A stretch of DNA of 64,000 nucleotides, taken from the NCBI RefSeq assembly GCF_005281345.1, contig NZ_SZXJ01000044.1, positions 337 to 64,336 on the forward strand, in the 5' to 3' direction. The notes below the pieces were generated by a model. It worked only from the letters and a program-made list of their open reading frames with translations. It searched no databases and was not told where the DNA came from. Made by a program: the position numbers and the translations under genes. The stretch is from Citrobacter sp. wls619. GTDB taxonomy: Bacteria > Pseudomonadota > Gammaproteobacteria > Enterobacterales > Enterobacteriaceae. This document shows positions 29,025 to 40,606 of the stretch, one piece after another. The stretch's first letter is position 1. Each line of letters starts with the position of its first letter.

Positions 29025-29408
29025 TTAACCAAAGCGGTGCGGCGTATCCCGTAAACGAGATAACCACTGCACTGCCTGATTGTCATCATCCTGTTGAGCA
29101 ATAACGAAGCCGTGTGGCAACGTTCTGTCCAGTACAGCTTTTGCGGCTGCGCTCTGCGCGCTGGAATCAAAGGTGATCAGCAGCGCGTCATTTTGCGGAG
29201 TAATACTTTTAAAACGAATGCCGTTGGCATCCAGATGATGCCAGATAGAGAAGCCGTCTGGCATGCTGGCACCCTGGTTTATGGCGCGAATGGCAAGCGT
29301 CGATTCCTGCTGGCGAATGACCGACCAGGTCAGGATTAACGCGCCCAAAAACAGCATAAAGGAGGTGGTCCAGGCCAGTCGTCGGAGCGTTATGCGTGAT
29401 TTCAGCAT
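29025..29408 (-). CDS. mzrA: EnvZ/OmpR modulator MzrA
   Basis: 127 residues: cytoplasmic tail, one membrane helix (about 11-33) and a periplasmic domain. MzrA binds EnvZ and raises OmpR phosphorylation, linking the Cpx and EnvZ/OmpR envelope stress systems. It starts three bases after the yqjA stop and so is translated from the same message, as in E. coli. Confidence 0.93.
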   Translation of the reverse strand: MLKSRITLRRLAWTTSFMLFLGALILTWSVIRQQESTLAIRAINQGASMPDGFSIWHHLDANGIRFKSITPQNDALLITFDSSAQSAAAKAVLDRTLPHGFVIAQQDDDNQAVQWLSRLRDTPHRFG

Positions 29409-29411
29409 AAT

Positions 29412-30074
29412 TTACCCTCGGTTCCCGTATTTCTTTTTCCAGAGTACAACCAGTGAGCCGGCCAGGCCAACCACCAGTAATACGACAGGAAGCAGCATCA
29501 GGCAGGACATGAGCTGATCTTCATACTTTAGAAAAACCGGTGTTTTGCCCAGTAGATAGCCCAGCGTGGTCAGAATCAGTACCCACAATAGCCCGCTCAT
29601 CCAGTTGAAGAACTGAAAACGCGCATTATTCAGGCCTGACAGCCCGGCAATGGTCGGCAGTAATGTTCTGACAAACGCAATGAAGCGACCGACCAACAGC
29701 GCGGATAAGCCATGCTTGTGGAAAAGATGATGCGCGCGTTGGTGATAATGAGCCGGAAGATGTGAAAGCCAGTTCTGCACGGTGCGGGTATTACCCAACC
29801 ATCGGCCCTGAATATAGCTGAGCCAACAACCGAGGCTGGCTGCGGTGGTGAGTAGCAGTACCGTTTGCGGAAAACCCATTGCGCCTTTGGCAATAAGTAC
29901 GCCGACCAGTACCAGCAAACTGTCGCCAGGTAAAAAGGCCGCGGGTAGCAACCCATTTTCCAGAAACAAAATTGTAAACAGTACAAAATACAGCATACCA
30001 ATCATGGAAGGATTGGCCAGAGTTTCAAAATCCTGAGCCCATAAAGCATTCAGTAATTGAGTCAGTAGTTCCAT
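29412..30074 (-). CDS. yqjA: DedA-family membrane transporter YqjA
   Basis: 220 residues, DedA superfamily with reentrant-helix motif ([20 protein letters not shown], 40-60) and a conserved GRFIAFVRT segment with the essential arginines. In E. coli YqjA and YghB are proton-dependent transporters needed for alkaline tolerance, cell division and Tat export, and yqjA is Cpx-controlled. First gene of yqjA-mzrA. Confidence 0.95.
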   Translation of the reverse strand: MELLTQLLNALWAQDFETLANPSMIGMLYFVLFTILFLENGLLPAAFLPGDSLLVLVGVLIAKGAMGFPQTVLLLTTAASLGCWLSYIQGRWLGNTRTVQNWLSHLPAHYHQRAHHLFHKHGLSALLVGRFIAFVRTLLPTIAGLSGLNNARFQFFNWMSGLLWVLILTTLGYLLGKTPVFLKYEDQLMSCLMLLPVVLLVVGLAGSLVVLWKKKYGNRG

Positions 30075-30423
30075 TCAGTATTCCTGGAGAATCGGTTATG
30101 GTCACGCCGTTGTTCTTGAGTTTGTAATGCCACGATTTTATTGGTGTTTTTTGCATGGATCGCGGTCTGCACAAATTCACGGCCTGAACTGTTCCCTGTT
30201 AAGTTGTGAAGTAAGCAAGCACTAACACATAAAAAATTCAAAACGCTTTTAATTGTAACAAAGGTCAACGTAGTCCGTTATATAAATTACGGTGGTTGAG
30301 CTCTGATTTTGCTTATCGCAAGGGAGTGAGGCGAGAGGATTTACACAGGCTGACACTTTATACCTAATGCTTACCGAGCGTCAGAAACAGGCGCTGTTAT
30401 CACGCCTGTGAAAGTCAGAACGT
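30075..30423 (-). other. intergenic region: yqjA promoter and exuR 3' end
   Basis: About 350 bp without a gene. It should hold the yqjA-mzrA promoter on the right-to-left strand. ACAGGCG / CGCCTGT (30387-30409) is a short hairpin just after the exuR stop and probably its terminator. No clear CpxR repeat was identified. Confidence 0.5.
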
Positions 30424-31200
30424 TTATTTTGTGCTGTTTGCAGCGGTATCCAGATGAACGACCGGATTTTCCGTGAAAAGGTAACGGTCCGCGTTGAACT
30501 CGAAATCATCGCTGGTTTCGTTAAACAGCATCTGTTTCGTGTTCTCAAGGTGCTGCCACATCGCCAGTTTGGCTGCATGCGGATCTTTGCGAATTAATGC
30601 CCGCAGGATCTGGTCATGGTCATCACACCAGTTGTCTACCGTGCGCAGATCAATGTGATCGTGCAATTTCTTCCAGTAGGGGTTGTGAACACGCTGAGTC
30701 CACATTTTTTCAACAATGGCGGCCAGAGCTGAGTTTTGTGTCGCCAGTGCGACCTGAACATGGAACTGCAGGTCCCATTCGGAGTCACGAAAGCTTTTTT
30801 CGTTGCGCGACTTCTCCTGGATTTCCATCAGTTTCATGATGTCCTGCTTGGTCACCTGGGTGGCGGCAAACTCGGCGATGTTGCTCTCAATAAGCTGACG
30901 CGCTTGCAGCAATTCAAAAGGACCGTAGCTGGCGAATTCCAGACCTTCGTCGGGCGCAACATAATGTTTGGGTTGGTTAGAGATGACGTGGATACCTGAT
31001 CCTTTACGCACCTCAACGTAGCCTTCAACCTCGAGCATGATAATCGCTTCACGAACCACGGTACGACTGACGTTCTTTTCATCGGCAATAAAGCGCTCGG
31101 CGGGAAGTTTATCGCCCACCAGATAGACGCCTTGCTCGATGCGTTCTTTTAGATCGGCAGCAAGTTGTTGGTACAAACGTCGTGGTTCAGTGATTTCCAT
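30424..31200 (-). CDS. exuR: GntR-family repressor of hexuronate use
   Basis: 258 residues from the ATG at 31200. FadR-subgroup GntR regulator: winged helix-turn-helix at about 5-75 ([24 protein letters not shown]) and an all-helical FCD ligand-binding domain. In E. coli it represses exuT, uxaCA and related genes until galacturonate or a derivative is present. An operator-like TGGTATAACA lies upstream (31230-31248), suggesting autoregulation. Confidence 0.95.
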   Translation of the reverse strand: MEITEPRRLYQQLAADLKERIEQGVYLVGDKLPAERFIADEKNVSRTVVREAIIMLEVEGYVEVRKGSGIHVISNQPKHYVAPDEGLEFASYGPFELLQARQLIESNIAEFAATQVTKQDIMKLMEIQEKSRNEKSFRDSEWDLQFHVQVALATQNSALAAIVEKMWTQRVHNPYWKKLHDHIDLRTVDNWCDDHDQILRALIRKDPHAAKLAMWQHLENTKQMLFNETSDDFEFNADRYLFTENPVVHLDTAANSTK

Positions 31201-31229
31201 ATGCACTCCAGGCATGATACGGCAGACTA

Positions 31230-31248
31230 TATTTGTTATACCACTTTT
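31230..31248 (-). promoter_or_regulatory. possible ExuR operator upstream of exuR
   Basis: On the minus strand AGTGGTATAACAAATAT resembles the UxuR/ExuR-type palindrome built on TTGGTATACCAA. Confidence 0.4.
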
Positions 31249-31274
31249 GCGATGGCGGCTCTACTCGCACCGAC

Positions 31275-31301
31275 AAAAAAGCCGCCAGTCAACTGGCGGC
31301 T
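31275..31301 (-). terminator. exuT terminator
   Basis: AGCCGCCAGT / ACTGGCGGCT, perfect 10-bp stem with a 2-base spacer (so a slightly opened loop), followed on the minus strand by six T residues. Confidence 0.85.
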
Positions 31302-31334
31302 CTGCATTATATACCTATGACGACTCGCGTCAGG

Positions 31335-32636
31335 TTAATTTTGCGTAGCGGGAGAGCCGGTTTGCGGGCCCGAATCAATCTCGCTTGCCGACTTGTTCTG
31401 CAGTACCGTCCAGATGACTAACGCACCAAGCAGGTCGAATACTGCCAGTACGGCGAACAGTGGGCTAAAGCCGATGGTGTCAGCCAGGGCACCAACGACC
31501 AGGGCAAACAGAGTACTCGCCAGCCAGGCAGACATCCCCGTCAGGCCGTTAGCGGTCGCGACTTCATTGCGGCCAAATACGTCAGAAGAGAGCGTAATCA
31601 GCGCGCCAGACAGTGCCTGGTGAGCAAAACCACCGACGCACAGCAGGGCGATAGCAATATACGGGCTGGTGAACAGACCAATCATCCCTGGGCCAATCAT
31701 CAGCAGTGCGCCCATGGTGACGACCATTTTACGGGACACGATCAGGTTTACGCCGAACCAACGCTGGAACAGTGGCGGTAAGTAACCCCCGATGATACAG
31801 CCGAGGTCAGCGAACAGCATTGGCATCCACGCGAACATCGCAATCTCTTTCAGGTTAAAGCCGTAGACTTTAAACATGAACAGCGGGATCCAGGCGTTGA
31901 ATGTACCCCAGGCCGGCTCTGCCAGGAAACGCGGCAGCGCGATACCCCAGAACTGGCGGTTACGCAGGATCTGGCCAAGCGACATTTTCTTCGCGGTACT
32001 GTTTTTATGCTGTGATTCCTGACCGTTAAGGATGTAATCACGCTCTTCGTCAGACAGTTTTTTCTGGTCGCGTGGGTGTTTGTAGAAAACAAGCCAGGAC
32101 ATCGCCCAGATGAAGCTCAGGGCACCAGAAATAATGAACGCCATCTGCCAGCTGTGCATGACGATAGCCCACACGACCAGCGGCGGAGCAATCATCGCGC
32201 CGATAGAAGAACCAACGTTAAAGTAACCGACAGCAATAGAACGCTCTTTTGCCGGGAACCATTCAGAACTGGCTTTCAGACCCGCTGGGATCATCGCGGC
32301 TTCTGCGGCACCGACTGCACCTCGTGCCAGTGCCAGTCCACCCCAGCTACCAGCCAGCGCCGTGGCACCACAGAAGACGGCCCACAGAACGGCGAACATC
32401 GCGTAACCTACTTTGGTGCCGAGCACATCCAGCACGTAGCCAGCAACGGGTTGCATTACGGTGTAAGCAGCAGAATACGCTGCGATGATATAGGAGTACT
32501 GTTGAGTGGAGATGTGTAACTCTTCCATCAGAGTTGGCGCAGCTGCCGCCACAGTGTTACGTGTCAGGTAACCCAGCACGGTGCCAAGCGTCACCAGTGC
32601 GATCATGTACCAACGTAACCCTTTAATTTTACGCAT
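31335..32636 (-). CDS. exuT: hexuronate (galacturonate/glucuronate) transporter
   Basis: 433 residues from the ATG at 32636. Major facilitator, anion:cation symporter subfamily, 12 helices; MRKIKGLRWYMIALVTLGT start and GAAEAAMIPAGLK in helix 4-5 are typical. Imports galacturonate and glucuronate with protons. Divergent from uxaCA across a 474-bp regulatory region. Confidence 0.95.
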   Translation of the reverse strand: MRKIKGLRWYMIALVTLGTVLGYLTRNTVAAAAPTLMEELHISTQQYSYIIAAYSAAYTVMQPVAGYVLDVLGTKVGYAMFAVLWAVFCGATALAGSWGGLALARGAVGAAEAAMIPAGLKASSEWFPAKERSIAVGYFNVGSSIGAMIAPPLVVWAIVMHSWQMAFIISGALSFIWAMSWLVFYKHPRDQKKLSDEERDYILNGQESQHKNSTAKKMSLGQILRNRQFWGIALPRFLAEPAWGTFNAWIPLFMFKVYGFNLKEIAMFAWMPMLFADLGCIIGGYLPPLFQRWFGVNLIVSRKMVVTMGALLMIGPGMIGLFTSPYIAIALLCVGGFAHQALSGALITLSSDVFGRNEVATANGLTGMSAWLASTLFALVVGALADTIGFSPLFAVLAVFDLLGALVIWTVLQNKSASEIDSGPQTGSPATQN

Positions 32637-32798
32637 GTAAAACCTCATCGTTTTGTTATGTCCGCTAACGAGCGGTCATCTTCCAGTCCAGGGCGGAGGA
32701 TGTTCTTTTACGAAGGGCGTGACCGAAAAAAAACCGGCACTGCCCCGAACTTTGCCATGTCAATGATTGTGCTAATTCGGTTTCCGTACCGGTCAATC

Positions 32799-32816
32799 CG
32801 ATGGTGGACCATCGGT
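32799..32816. promoter_or_regulatory. palindromic operator in the exuT-uxaC gap
   Basis: CCGATGGT-GG-ACCATCGG, a perfect 8-2-8 inverted repeat about 160 bp upstream of exuT. The GGT..ACC core suits GntR-family ExuR. A weaker match, AAATTGGTGTGATAACTTT, lies nearer uxaC at 33040-33058. Confidence 0.55.
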
Positions 32817-32881
32817 AATTTGCATTCCGTCGGCTTATGTATCGCGACGGCAAAAAGATAACTTGTCATACAGCTTTAAAA

Positions 32882-32897
32882 GGTGAGTGCCATCACA
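32882..32897. promoter_or_regulatory. CRP site in the exuT-uxaC gap
   Basis: GGTGA-GTGCCA-TCACA, one mismatch from consensus. A second candidate GTTGA-TCTAAC-TCACG lies at about 33004-33019. These fit cAMP-CRP activation of exuT and uxaCA. The rest of the 474-bp gap shows no gene. Confidence 0.65.
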
Positions 32898-33008
32898 AAA
32901 GTGTGAATCTTCGTGTGGTCATTAATTCGATTCAGCAAAGCCAGTGCTGGCGCGGCTTGCCATGAGTTTTACCTCTTTGAGAGTAATTTTTTTGTCATCA
33001 TTTGTTGA

Positions 33009-34523
<1,515 letters not shown>

Positions 34524-34538
34524 GGCCCGGGTGAAGGT

Positions 34539-36026
34539 ATGCAATACATCAAGATCCATGCGCTGGATAACGTCGCGGTAGCGCTCGCTGATTTGGCTGA
34601 AGGAACCGAAGTCACCGTTGATGGGCAGGCGGTAACCCTGCGTCAGGCGGTAACACGTGGCCATAAATTCGCTTTACGCGATATAGCGCAAGGCGAAAAC
34701 GTCATTAAATACGGTTTGCCAATTGGCCATACGCTGGTGGACGTTGCGGCGGGTGAGCATATTCATGCTCACAACACGCGCACCAATCTGAGCGACCTGG
34801 ACACGTATAGCTACCACCCTGATTTTCAGGCGGAAGTTGCACAACCGGCGGATCGCGATGTGCAGATCTACCGTCGTGCCAACGGCGATGTTGGCGTGCG
34901 CAACGAACTGTGGATCCTGCCGACCGTCGGCTGCGTCAATGCGATGGCGCGTCAGATGCAAACCCGTTTCCTGAAAGAGACTAACGACGCCGAAGGAATC
35001 GACGGCGTGCATCTCTTCAGCCACACCTACGGCTGTTCACAGCTCGGCGACGACCACATTAACACCCGCACCATGCTGCAAAATATGGTGCGTCACCCGA
35101 ATGCGGGGGCGGTGCTGGTGGTTGGCCTCGGTTGTGAAAACAACCAGGTTGATGCTTTCCGTGAAACGTTAGGGGAGTATGATCCTGAACGCGTTCACTT
35201 TATGGTCTGCCAGCACCAGGAAGACGAAGTGGAAGCGGGGATCGAACATCTCCATCAGCTGTACAGCGTGATGCGTAACGATAAGCGTGAGCCGGGTAAA
35301 CTCGGCGAGCTGAAGTTCGGTCTGGAATGTGGCGGATCTGACGGCTTGTCTGGGATCACCGCTAACCCGATGCTGGGGCGTTTCTCTGACTACGTGATCG
35401 CGAACGGCGGGACTACCGTGCTGACTGAAGTCCCGGAGATGTTCGGTGCCGAGCAGCTATTAATGGACCACTGCCGCGACGAAGAAACTTTCGGTAAGCT
35501 GGTGACCATGGTCAATGACTTCAAGCAATACTTCATTGCCCACGACCAGCCGATCTACGAGAACCCATCGCCGGGGAACAAAGCGGGTGGCATCACCACG
35601 CTGGAAGATAAATCGCTGGGATGTACACAGAAAGCGGGTTCCAGCAAAGTTGTCGATGTACTGCGCTACGGCGAACGCCTGAAAACGCCAGGTCTGAATC
35701 TGTTAAGTGCTCCGGGCAATGACGCCGTTGCGACCAGTGCGCTGGCGGGGGCCGGCTGTCATATGGTGTTGTTCAGCACCGGTCGCGGAACGCCGTACGG
35801 CGGTTTCGTACCGACGGTGAAAATTGCCACCAACAGCGAACTGGCCGCGAAGAAAAAGCATTGGATCGATTTTGACGCCGGACAGCTGATCCACGGCAAA
35901 GCGATGCCTCAGTTGCTGAACGAGTTTGTCGATACCATCGTTGAGTTTGCCAACGGCAAACCGACCTGTAACGAACGCAATGATTTCCGGGAACTGGCTA
36001 TCTTTAAAAGTGGTGTAACGTTGTAA
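34539..36026 (+). CDS. uxaA: altronate dehydratase
   Basis: 495 residues, the length of the E. coli enzyme. N-terminal SAF domain (about 1-95) and a large C-terminal dehydratase domain with conserved CQHQED and ECGGSDG segments; iron-dependent. Dehydrates altronate to 2-keto-3-deoxygluconate. Cotranscribed with uxaC; an ERIC element and a terminator follow. The operon lacks uxaB here, as in E. coli, where it is elsewhere. Confidence 0.96.
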   Translation: MQYIKIHALDNVAVALADLAEGTEVTVDGQAVTLRQAVTRGHKFALRDIAQGENVIKYGLPIGHTLVDVAAGEHIHAHNTRTNLSDLDTYSYHPDFQAEVAQPADRDVQIYRRANGDVGVRNELWILPTVGCVNAMARQMQTRFLKETNDAEGIDGVHLFSHTYGCSQLGDDHINTRTMLQNMVRHPNAGAVLVVGLGCENNQVDAFRETLGEYDPERVHFMVCQHQEDEVEAGIEHLHQLYSVMRNDKREPGKLGELKFGLECGGSDGLSGITANPMLGRFSDYVIANGGTTVLTEVPEMFGAEQLLMDHCRDEETFGKLVTMVNDFKQYFIAHDQPIYENPSPGNKAGGITTLEDKSLGCTQKAGSSKVVDVLRYGERLKTPGLNLLSAPGNDAVATSALAGAGCHMVLFSTGRGTPYGGFVPTVKIATNSELAAKKKHWIDFDAGQLIHGKAMPQLLNEFVDTIVEFANGKPTCNERNDFRELAIFKSGVTL

Positions 36027-36151
36027 TTACCCTTCATCTTTTGCCCCACTGCGGTGTTGGCTGCGTTCGCCCACCCCGGTCACTTACTCATGTAAGCTCC
36101 CGGGGATGTGCGAACTTGCCGCCTTGCTGTGGCACAAAATCTTTTGGGTAA
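36027..36151. repeat. ERIC/IRU element after uxaA
   Basis: 125 bp with TTACCC...GGGTAA ends and the standard ERIC core (CACTTACTCATGTAAGCTCC, GTTGGCTGCGTTCGCCCACC). Its first bases lie directly after the uxaA stop. Confidence 0.88.
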
Positions 36152-36173
36152 GATTGTTTATGGTGGAATCTAA

Positions 36174-36209
36174 AAACGGCGTTTCATAATATGGAGCGCC
36201 GTTTGTTTT
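36174..36209 (+). terminator. uxaCA terminator
   Basis: AAACGGCG / CGCCGTTT arms with a 15-base loop followed by GTTTTC, downstream of the ERIC element. Confidence 0.7.
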
Positions 36210-36233
36210 CGCATTACCTGACAAGGATCATTC

Positions 36234-36788
36234 ATGACCGCGTATTGGCTGGCCCAGGGCGTAGGTGTCATCGCCTTTCTGATCGGGATTACCACTTTTT
36301 TTAATCGCGACGAGCGCCGGTTCCGGCTACAGCTCGCCGTCTATAGCGCCACCATTGGCGTGCATTTTTTCCTGATGGGCGCCTGGCCCGCGGGAATGAG
36401 CGCCGAGCTCAACACTATCCGCACAATCGTTTCGATGCATACCCGCAAGCTGTGGGTCATGACGGTTTTTATTGTCCTCACCCTGGTTCTTGGCTTGGCA
36501 AAATTGCAGCATGCTATGGAGCTACTGCCTATTATCGGCACGCTGGCCAGCACCTGGGCACTGTTTCGTTGCAAAGGGTTAACCGTGCGCTGCGTGATGT
36601 GGTGTGCAACGGGCTGCTGGGTCATTCACAATTTCTGGCTGGGATCGATTGGCGGGACGATGATCGAAGGTAGCTTTCTGGTGATGAACGGCCTGAACAT
36701 TATTCGCTTCCGGCGCATGCAAAAACGCGGCATTGATCCGTTCAAAATTGAAAAAAGCGTACAAGAAGAGAACCCCTCCGCCCGATGA
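36234..36788 (+). CDS. ygjV: inner membrane protein YgjV
   Basis: 184 residues, about six membrane helices, YgjV (Imp-YgjV) family. Function unknown. An AGGA site precedes the ATG. Convergent with sstT; the shared terminator overlaps its stop codon. Confidence 0.9.
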   Translation: MTAYWLAQGVGVIAFLIGITTFFNRDERRFRLQLAVYSATIGVHFFLMGAWPAGMSAELNTIRTIVSMHTRKLWVMTVFIVLTLVLGLAKLQHAMELLPIIGTLASTWALFRCKGLTVRCVMWCATGCWVIHNFWLGSIGGTMIEGSFLVMNGLNIIRFRRMQKRGIDPFKIEKSVQEENPSAR

Positions 36789-36796
36789 CGGAGGGG
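36773..36796. terminator. bidirectional terminator between ygjV and sstT
   Basis: CCCCTCCG / CGGAGGGG stem with an 8-base loop, overlapping the last codons of ygjV and lying eight bases beyond the sstT stop. Confidence 0.75.
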
Positions 36797-36804
36797 CACA
36801 GAGA

Positions 36805-38049
36805 TTAGCCGCGCAGGGCGTTATTTGCCAGACGCTCGTCTTCTGCCTGGCAGGCTGCAGCGGTAAACAGGACGTCTGTCGAAGAGTTCAGCGCCGTTTC
36901 ACAGGAATCCTGCAATACGCCGATGATAAAGCCAACGGCGACCACCTGCATGGCGATGTCATTCGGGATACCGAACATGTTGCACGCCAGTGGGATCAGT
37001 AGCAGAGAGCCCCCCGCGACGCCCGATGCGCCGCAAGCACACAGCGATGCCACCACACTCAGCAACAGCGCCGTCGGTAAATCGACCGGAATACCCAGCG
37101 TATTCACCGCCGCCAGCGTCAGAACCGTGATGGTAATCGCCGCGCCTGCCATATTGATGGTGGCGCCCAGCGGGATAGATACCGAATAGGTATCACGATC
37201 CAGGTTCAGCTTCTCACACAGCGCCATATTCACCGGAATATTGGCAGCAGAGCTGCGGGTAAAGAAGGCGTACACGCCGCTTTCGCGCAGGCATGCCAAT
37301 ACCAGTGGGTACGGGTTACGGCGAATTTTCCAGAACACCAGCAGCGGGTTGACCACCAGCGCAACCAGCAGCATACAGCCAACCAGTACGGCCAGCAGTT
37401 GCGCGTAGCCCCAGAGGGTGGCAAAACCCGTCGTCGCCAGTGTGGAAGAGACCAGACCGAAGATACCTATCGGTGCAAAGCGGATAACCAGTCTCACCAT
37501 AAACGTGACGGCATCGGACATATCATTGACCAGATTCTTGGTCGTCTCATTACCATGGCGTAGCGCAAAGCCAAGGCCGACTGCCCATACCAGAATACCG
37601 ATATAGTTAGCATTCAGCAGCGCATCAATGGGGTTAGAAACCATGCTCATCAGCAGGCTGCGCATCACCTCAATAATGCCGGATGGCGGCACGATATCGC
37701 TGGCGCTGCTGGAAAGATGCAGCGTCGAAGGGAAGGCAAAGCTGAACACCACGGCGGCTAATGCCGCTGAAAATGTTCCCAGCAGGTAAAGGAACAGAAT
37801 GGGACGGATATTGGTTTTTTGCCCGTGCTGGTGGTTGGCGATAGAGGCCATTACCAGCATCAGCACGAGGATTGGGGCAACGGCTTTTAATGCGCCGACG
37901 AACAGTGTCCCCAACAGGCCGACGGCTTCTGCCGCAGGTTTTGAAACCAGTGCCAGCAAAATCCCCAGTACCAAACCGACCAAAATTTGTTTAACCAGGC
38001 CCCCCTGCGCCAAACGCGAGATCAGCCCCGATGAACGTAGCGTAGTCAT
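36805..38049 (-). CDS. sstT: sodium:serine/threonine symporter
   Basis: 414 residues, dicarboxylate/amino acid:cation symporter (glutamate transporter) fold with eight helices and two reentrant loops; the serine-rich hairpin [11 protein letters not shown] and the NMAGAAITI motif mark the substrate site. Imports L-serine and L-threonine with sodium. A third serine/threonine-type transporter in the window besides TdcC and CyuP, but unlinked to them. Confidence 0.96.
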   Translation of the reverse strand: MTTLRSSGLISRLAQGGLVKQILVGLVLGILLALVSKPAAEAVGLLGTLFVGALKAVAPILVLMLVMASIANHQHGQKTNIRPILFLYLLGTFSAALAAVVFSFAFPSTLHLSSSASDIVPPSGIIEVMRSLLMSMVSNPIDALLNANYIGILVWAVGLGFALRHGNETTKNLVNDMSDAVTFMVRLVIRFAPIGIFGLVSSTLATTGFATLWGYAQLLAVLVGCMLLVALVVNPLLVFWKIRRNPYPLVLACLRESGVYAFFTRSSAANIPVNMALCEKLNLDRDTYSVSIPLGATINMAGAAITITVLTLAAVNTLGIPVDLPTALLLSVVASLCACGASGVAGGSLLLIPLACNMFGIPNDIAMQVVAVGFIIGVLQDSCETALNSSTDVLFTAAACQAEDERLANNALRG

Positions 38050-38243
38050 GTAGTCATCCTTTGAATTGTGTTGTTGTTCACCCGTTGTGCGTTCTCATGA
38101 CGCATCTTTCTGGATGTAACAAAGTGTTTGCATGGCTGAGTATAAGGAAAGATGCCGGTTCTGGAAGATAAATATCCTGGTTTCCGCGCTCAGATCATAT
38201 TTTATAACTTTAAATTAACATTGTTTTGACATGTCCAGCAAAA

Positions 38244-38275
38244 AGCCCGACGCACGCAATGTGCGGTCGGGCTTT
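38244..38275 (-). terminator. alx terminator
   Basis: AGCCCGACGCAC and GTGCGGTCGGGCT arms (one bulged base) with T-rich flank on the minus strand, just beyond the alx stop. Confidence 0.8.
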
Positions 38276-38295
38276 ATCAACTAGCTAAGTAAAAG

Positions 38296-39264
38296 TTACT
38301 GTATTTGCTGCTTTTTATCGTGCTGGTGGTTGACCCACGCATTCACAACCAGCGTCACAAACAGAATACCGAAGACCACACCTAACGAGATAGCGATTGG
38401 GATATGGTAGAAATCGACGATCAGCATCTTGATACCGATAAACACAAGGATTATCGACAAACCATATTTCAGCATCGAGAAACGCTCCGCCACACCTGCC
38501 AACAGGAAGTACATCGCACGCAGACCCAGGATAGCAAACAGGTTAGAGGTCAGTACGATGAACGGGTCGGTGGTGACGGCAAAGATTGCCGGAATACTGT
38601 CGACGGCAAAAATCACATCGCTCAGTTCAACCAGGATCAATACCAGCATCAGTGGCGTTGCAAACAGCAGACCGTTTTTACGCACGAAGAATTTTTCGTC
38701 TTCAATGGTATCGGTCATACGTAAATGGCCGCGCAGCCAACGCACTAACGGTTTGTCGCCAATACCGGAAGCGTCTTCTTTCGCCAGCGCCATCTTCACG
38801 CCGGTAAACAGCAGGAATGCGCCGAACACGTACAGCAGCCATTCGAACTGGGCGATAAGCCAACTGCCCGTGAAGATCATGATCGTACGTAATACAATCG
38901 CGCCCAGTACGCCATACACCAGTACCCGACGTTGCAGTGCCGCAGGTACGGAGAAGTAACTGAACAGCATCAACCAGACAAAGACGTTATCTACCGCCAG
39001 CGATTTCTCGATCAGATAGCCGGTCAGGAACGCCAGCGCCTGCGGGTCGGCAACGGCACGGCCCTGAGTCTCAGCCAGGTACCACCAGAATGCCGCGTTA
39101 AACAGCAACGACAACGTTACCCAGACGATTGACCAGGCCGCGGCCTGCTTCATCGACATCGTATGTGCGCCACGACGACCCTGTAGCAGCAGATCGATGG
39201 CCAGCATAATGACCACCACGACAGCGAAGCCACCCCATAACAACGGTGTGCCAACAGTATTCAT
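38296..39264 (-). CDS. alx: TerC-family manganese exporter Alx
   Basis: 322 residues from the ATG at 39264; upstream in-frame ATGs belong to the riboswitch leader. TerC family with about nine helices and conserved acidic metal residues ([12 protein letters not shown] and [13 protein letters not shown]). Alx lowers cytoplasmic manganese and is induced at high pH. Expression is set by the leader at 39265-39478. Confidence 0.95.
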   Translation of the reverse strand: MNTVGTPLLWGGFAVVVVIMLAIDLLLQGRRGAHTMSMKQAAAWSIVWVTLSLLFNAAFWWYLAETQGRAVADPQALAFLTGYLIEKSLAVDNVFVWLMLFSYFSVPAALQRRVLVYGVLGAIVLRTIMIFTGSWLIAQFEWLLYVFGAFLLFTGVKMALAKEDASGIGDKPLVRWLRGHLRMTDTIEDEKFFVRKNGLLFATPLMLVLILVELSDVIFAVDSIPAIFAVTTDPFIVLTSNLFAILGLRAMYFLLAGVAERFSMLKYGLSIILVFIGIKMLIVDFYHIPIAISLGVVFGILFVTLVVNAWVNHQHDKKQQIQ

Positions 39265-39478
39265 TTTATTTCCCCATGCATAAAAAAAACGGCCAACGCC
39301 GAATGACGTTAGCCGCTGCTTTTTATGCATAGACCTTGCCATTCGGCAAGGTCTCACTTACAACAACAAAGGAATACGACAGCGTATTCCTTTGTTATCG
39401 CCCGGTGACCGGATGTGGTTTTTCACACATCGTAATGACGATCAACCGACAACGAAGTTACTCCCCTTTGCGGGTTAC
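39265..39478 (-). ncRNA. alx leader: yybP-ykoY (PRE) pH/manganese riboswitch
   Basis: On the minus strand the leader starts with the conserved AAGGGGAGTAAC (near 39470-39459), then aptamer helices including GTGTGAAAAACCACAT and CAAAGGAATACG/CGTATTCCTTTG. The expression platform holds AGACCTTGCC/GGCAAGGTCT (39330-39353) and an intrinsic terminator, CGGCTAACG/CGTTGGCCG followed by eight T (39288-39314). This matches the E. coli alx leader, where Mn(II) and alkaline pH favour read-through and translation. Confidence 0.9.
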
Positions 39479-39535
39479 AAAATATTACAGGCCATGCCTT
39501 CAGTCAATGGCCTGCAACATTCGTTTTACACACTT

Positions 39536-40534
39536 TTACGCAGTCAGCGGTATCTCAGCATCATCTGCGGGGAAAATAACGCCGGTCTGGCGGCGAATCT
39601 CCGTTTGCAGTTTGGCGGTAATGCGGCTGACGGCCAGTGCCGGATGATCCACTTCGCCGGATTCAACCAGATGAGCAAAAGCCTCTGCCTCATAAAGCAT
39701 AGTATTGATGTGCTGAGGCACCGTAAGATCCTGCGTTTTGCCACCGCGCGGAATAAAGCACACTTTCTGACACTCGGAAATTTTCTCGACAACCAGCGAC
39801 CCTGATTCGCCCTGAATTTCGCTGGCCAGCACGGAATCACTGACTTTCGAGTGCTGCAACGTGACGCTAAAATCGCCGTAATTGAGTACGACCACGCCGT
39901 GGGCATCGACGCCGCTTTCCAGCAGGCTGGCACTTGCCTGAACGCTCAGTGGTTCACCCCAGAGCGCAACCGCAGCGGCCAGACAGTAAAAGCCGATATC
40001 CATAATCGAACCGTTAGAAAACGCCGGATTAAACGTATTGGGATTTTCACCGTCCAGATAACGCTGATAACGTGAAGAGTACTGGCAGTAATTGATCAGC
40101 GCTTTCCTGACTCGCCCGATTTTGGGGAGCGATTGCTGTAATAGCAGGAAATTAGGCAGGCTGGCGGTCTTAAACGCTTCAAACAGCACCACCTGATTTT
40201 CGCGCGCACAGGCGATAGCGGCTTCGACTTGTGCCAGGTTCGAGGCCAGCGGTTTCTCGCAAATGACATGCTTTTTGTGTTGTAGAAACAGCGTTGTCTG
40301 CGGGAAGTGCAGAGAGTTCGGGCTGGCAATGTAAACGGCATCAATGGCGTCACTTTGCGCCATTGCCTCCAGCGAGGTAAACAGATGCTCGACGGGATAA
40401 TCATTGGCGAAGGTCTGTGCCTGTTCAAGGCTACGGGAATACACTGCGGTTAACTTATATTTGCCGGTTTCATGGGCGGCATCCACAAACTGGCGGGTGA
40501 TCCAGTTTGTGCCAATCACTGCGAAACGTATCAT
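39536..40534 (-). CDS. ygjR: Gfo/Idh/MocA-family oxidoreductase YgjR
   Basis: 332 residues. N-terminal NAD(P)-binding Rossmann fold (IGTNWITRQF), EKPLASN segment with the catalytic lysine of the Gfo/Idh/MocA family, and C-terminal alpha/beta dimerisation domain. Substrate unknown. The position between alx and ygjP matches E. coli. Confidence 0.92.
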   Translation of the reverse strand: MIRFAVIGTNWITRQFVDAAHETGKYKLTAVYSRSLEQAQTFANDYPVEHLFTSLEAMAQSDAIDAVYIASPNSLHFPQTTLFLQHKKHVICEKPLASNLAQVEAAIACARENQVVLFEAFKTASLPNFLLLQQSLPKIGRVRKALINYCQYSSRYQRYLDGENPNTFNPAFSNGSIMDIGFYCLAAAVALWGEPLSVQASASLLESGVDAHGVVVLNYGDFSVTLQHSKVSDSVLASEIQGESGSLVVEKISECQKVCFIPRGGKTQDLTVPQHINTMLYEAEAFAHLVESGEVDHPALAVSRITAKLQTEIRRQTGVIFPADDAEIPLTA

Positions 40535-40606
40535 AAATGCCTTCAGGCTGCGAAAAGGGATCCTTGCGTCAATTTAGCATGCCCTGAAGACAAAGCCAGT
40601 GCGCGA

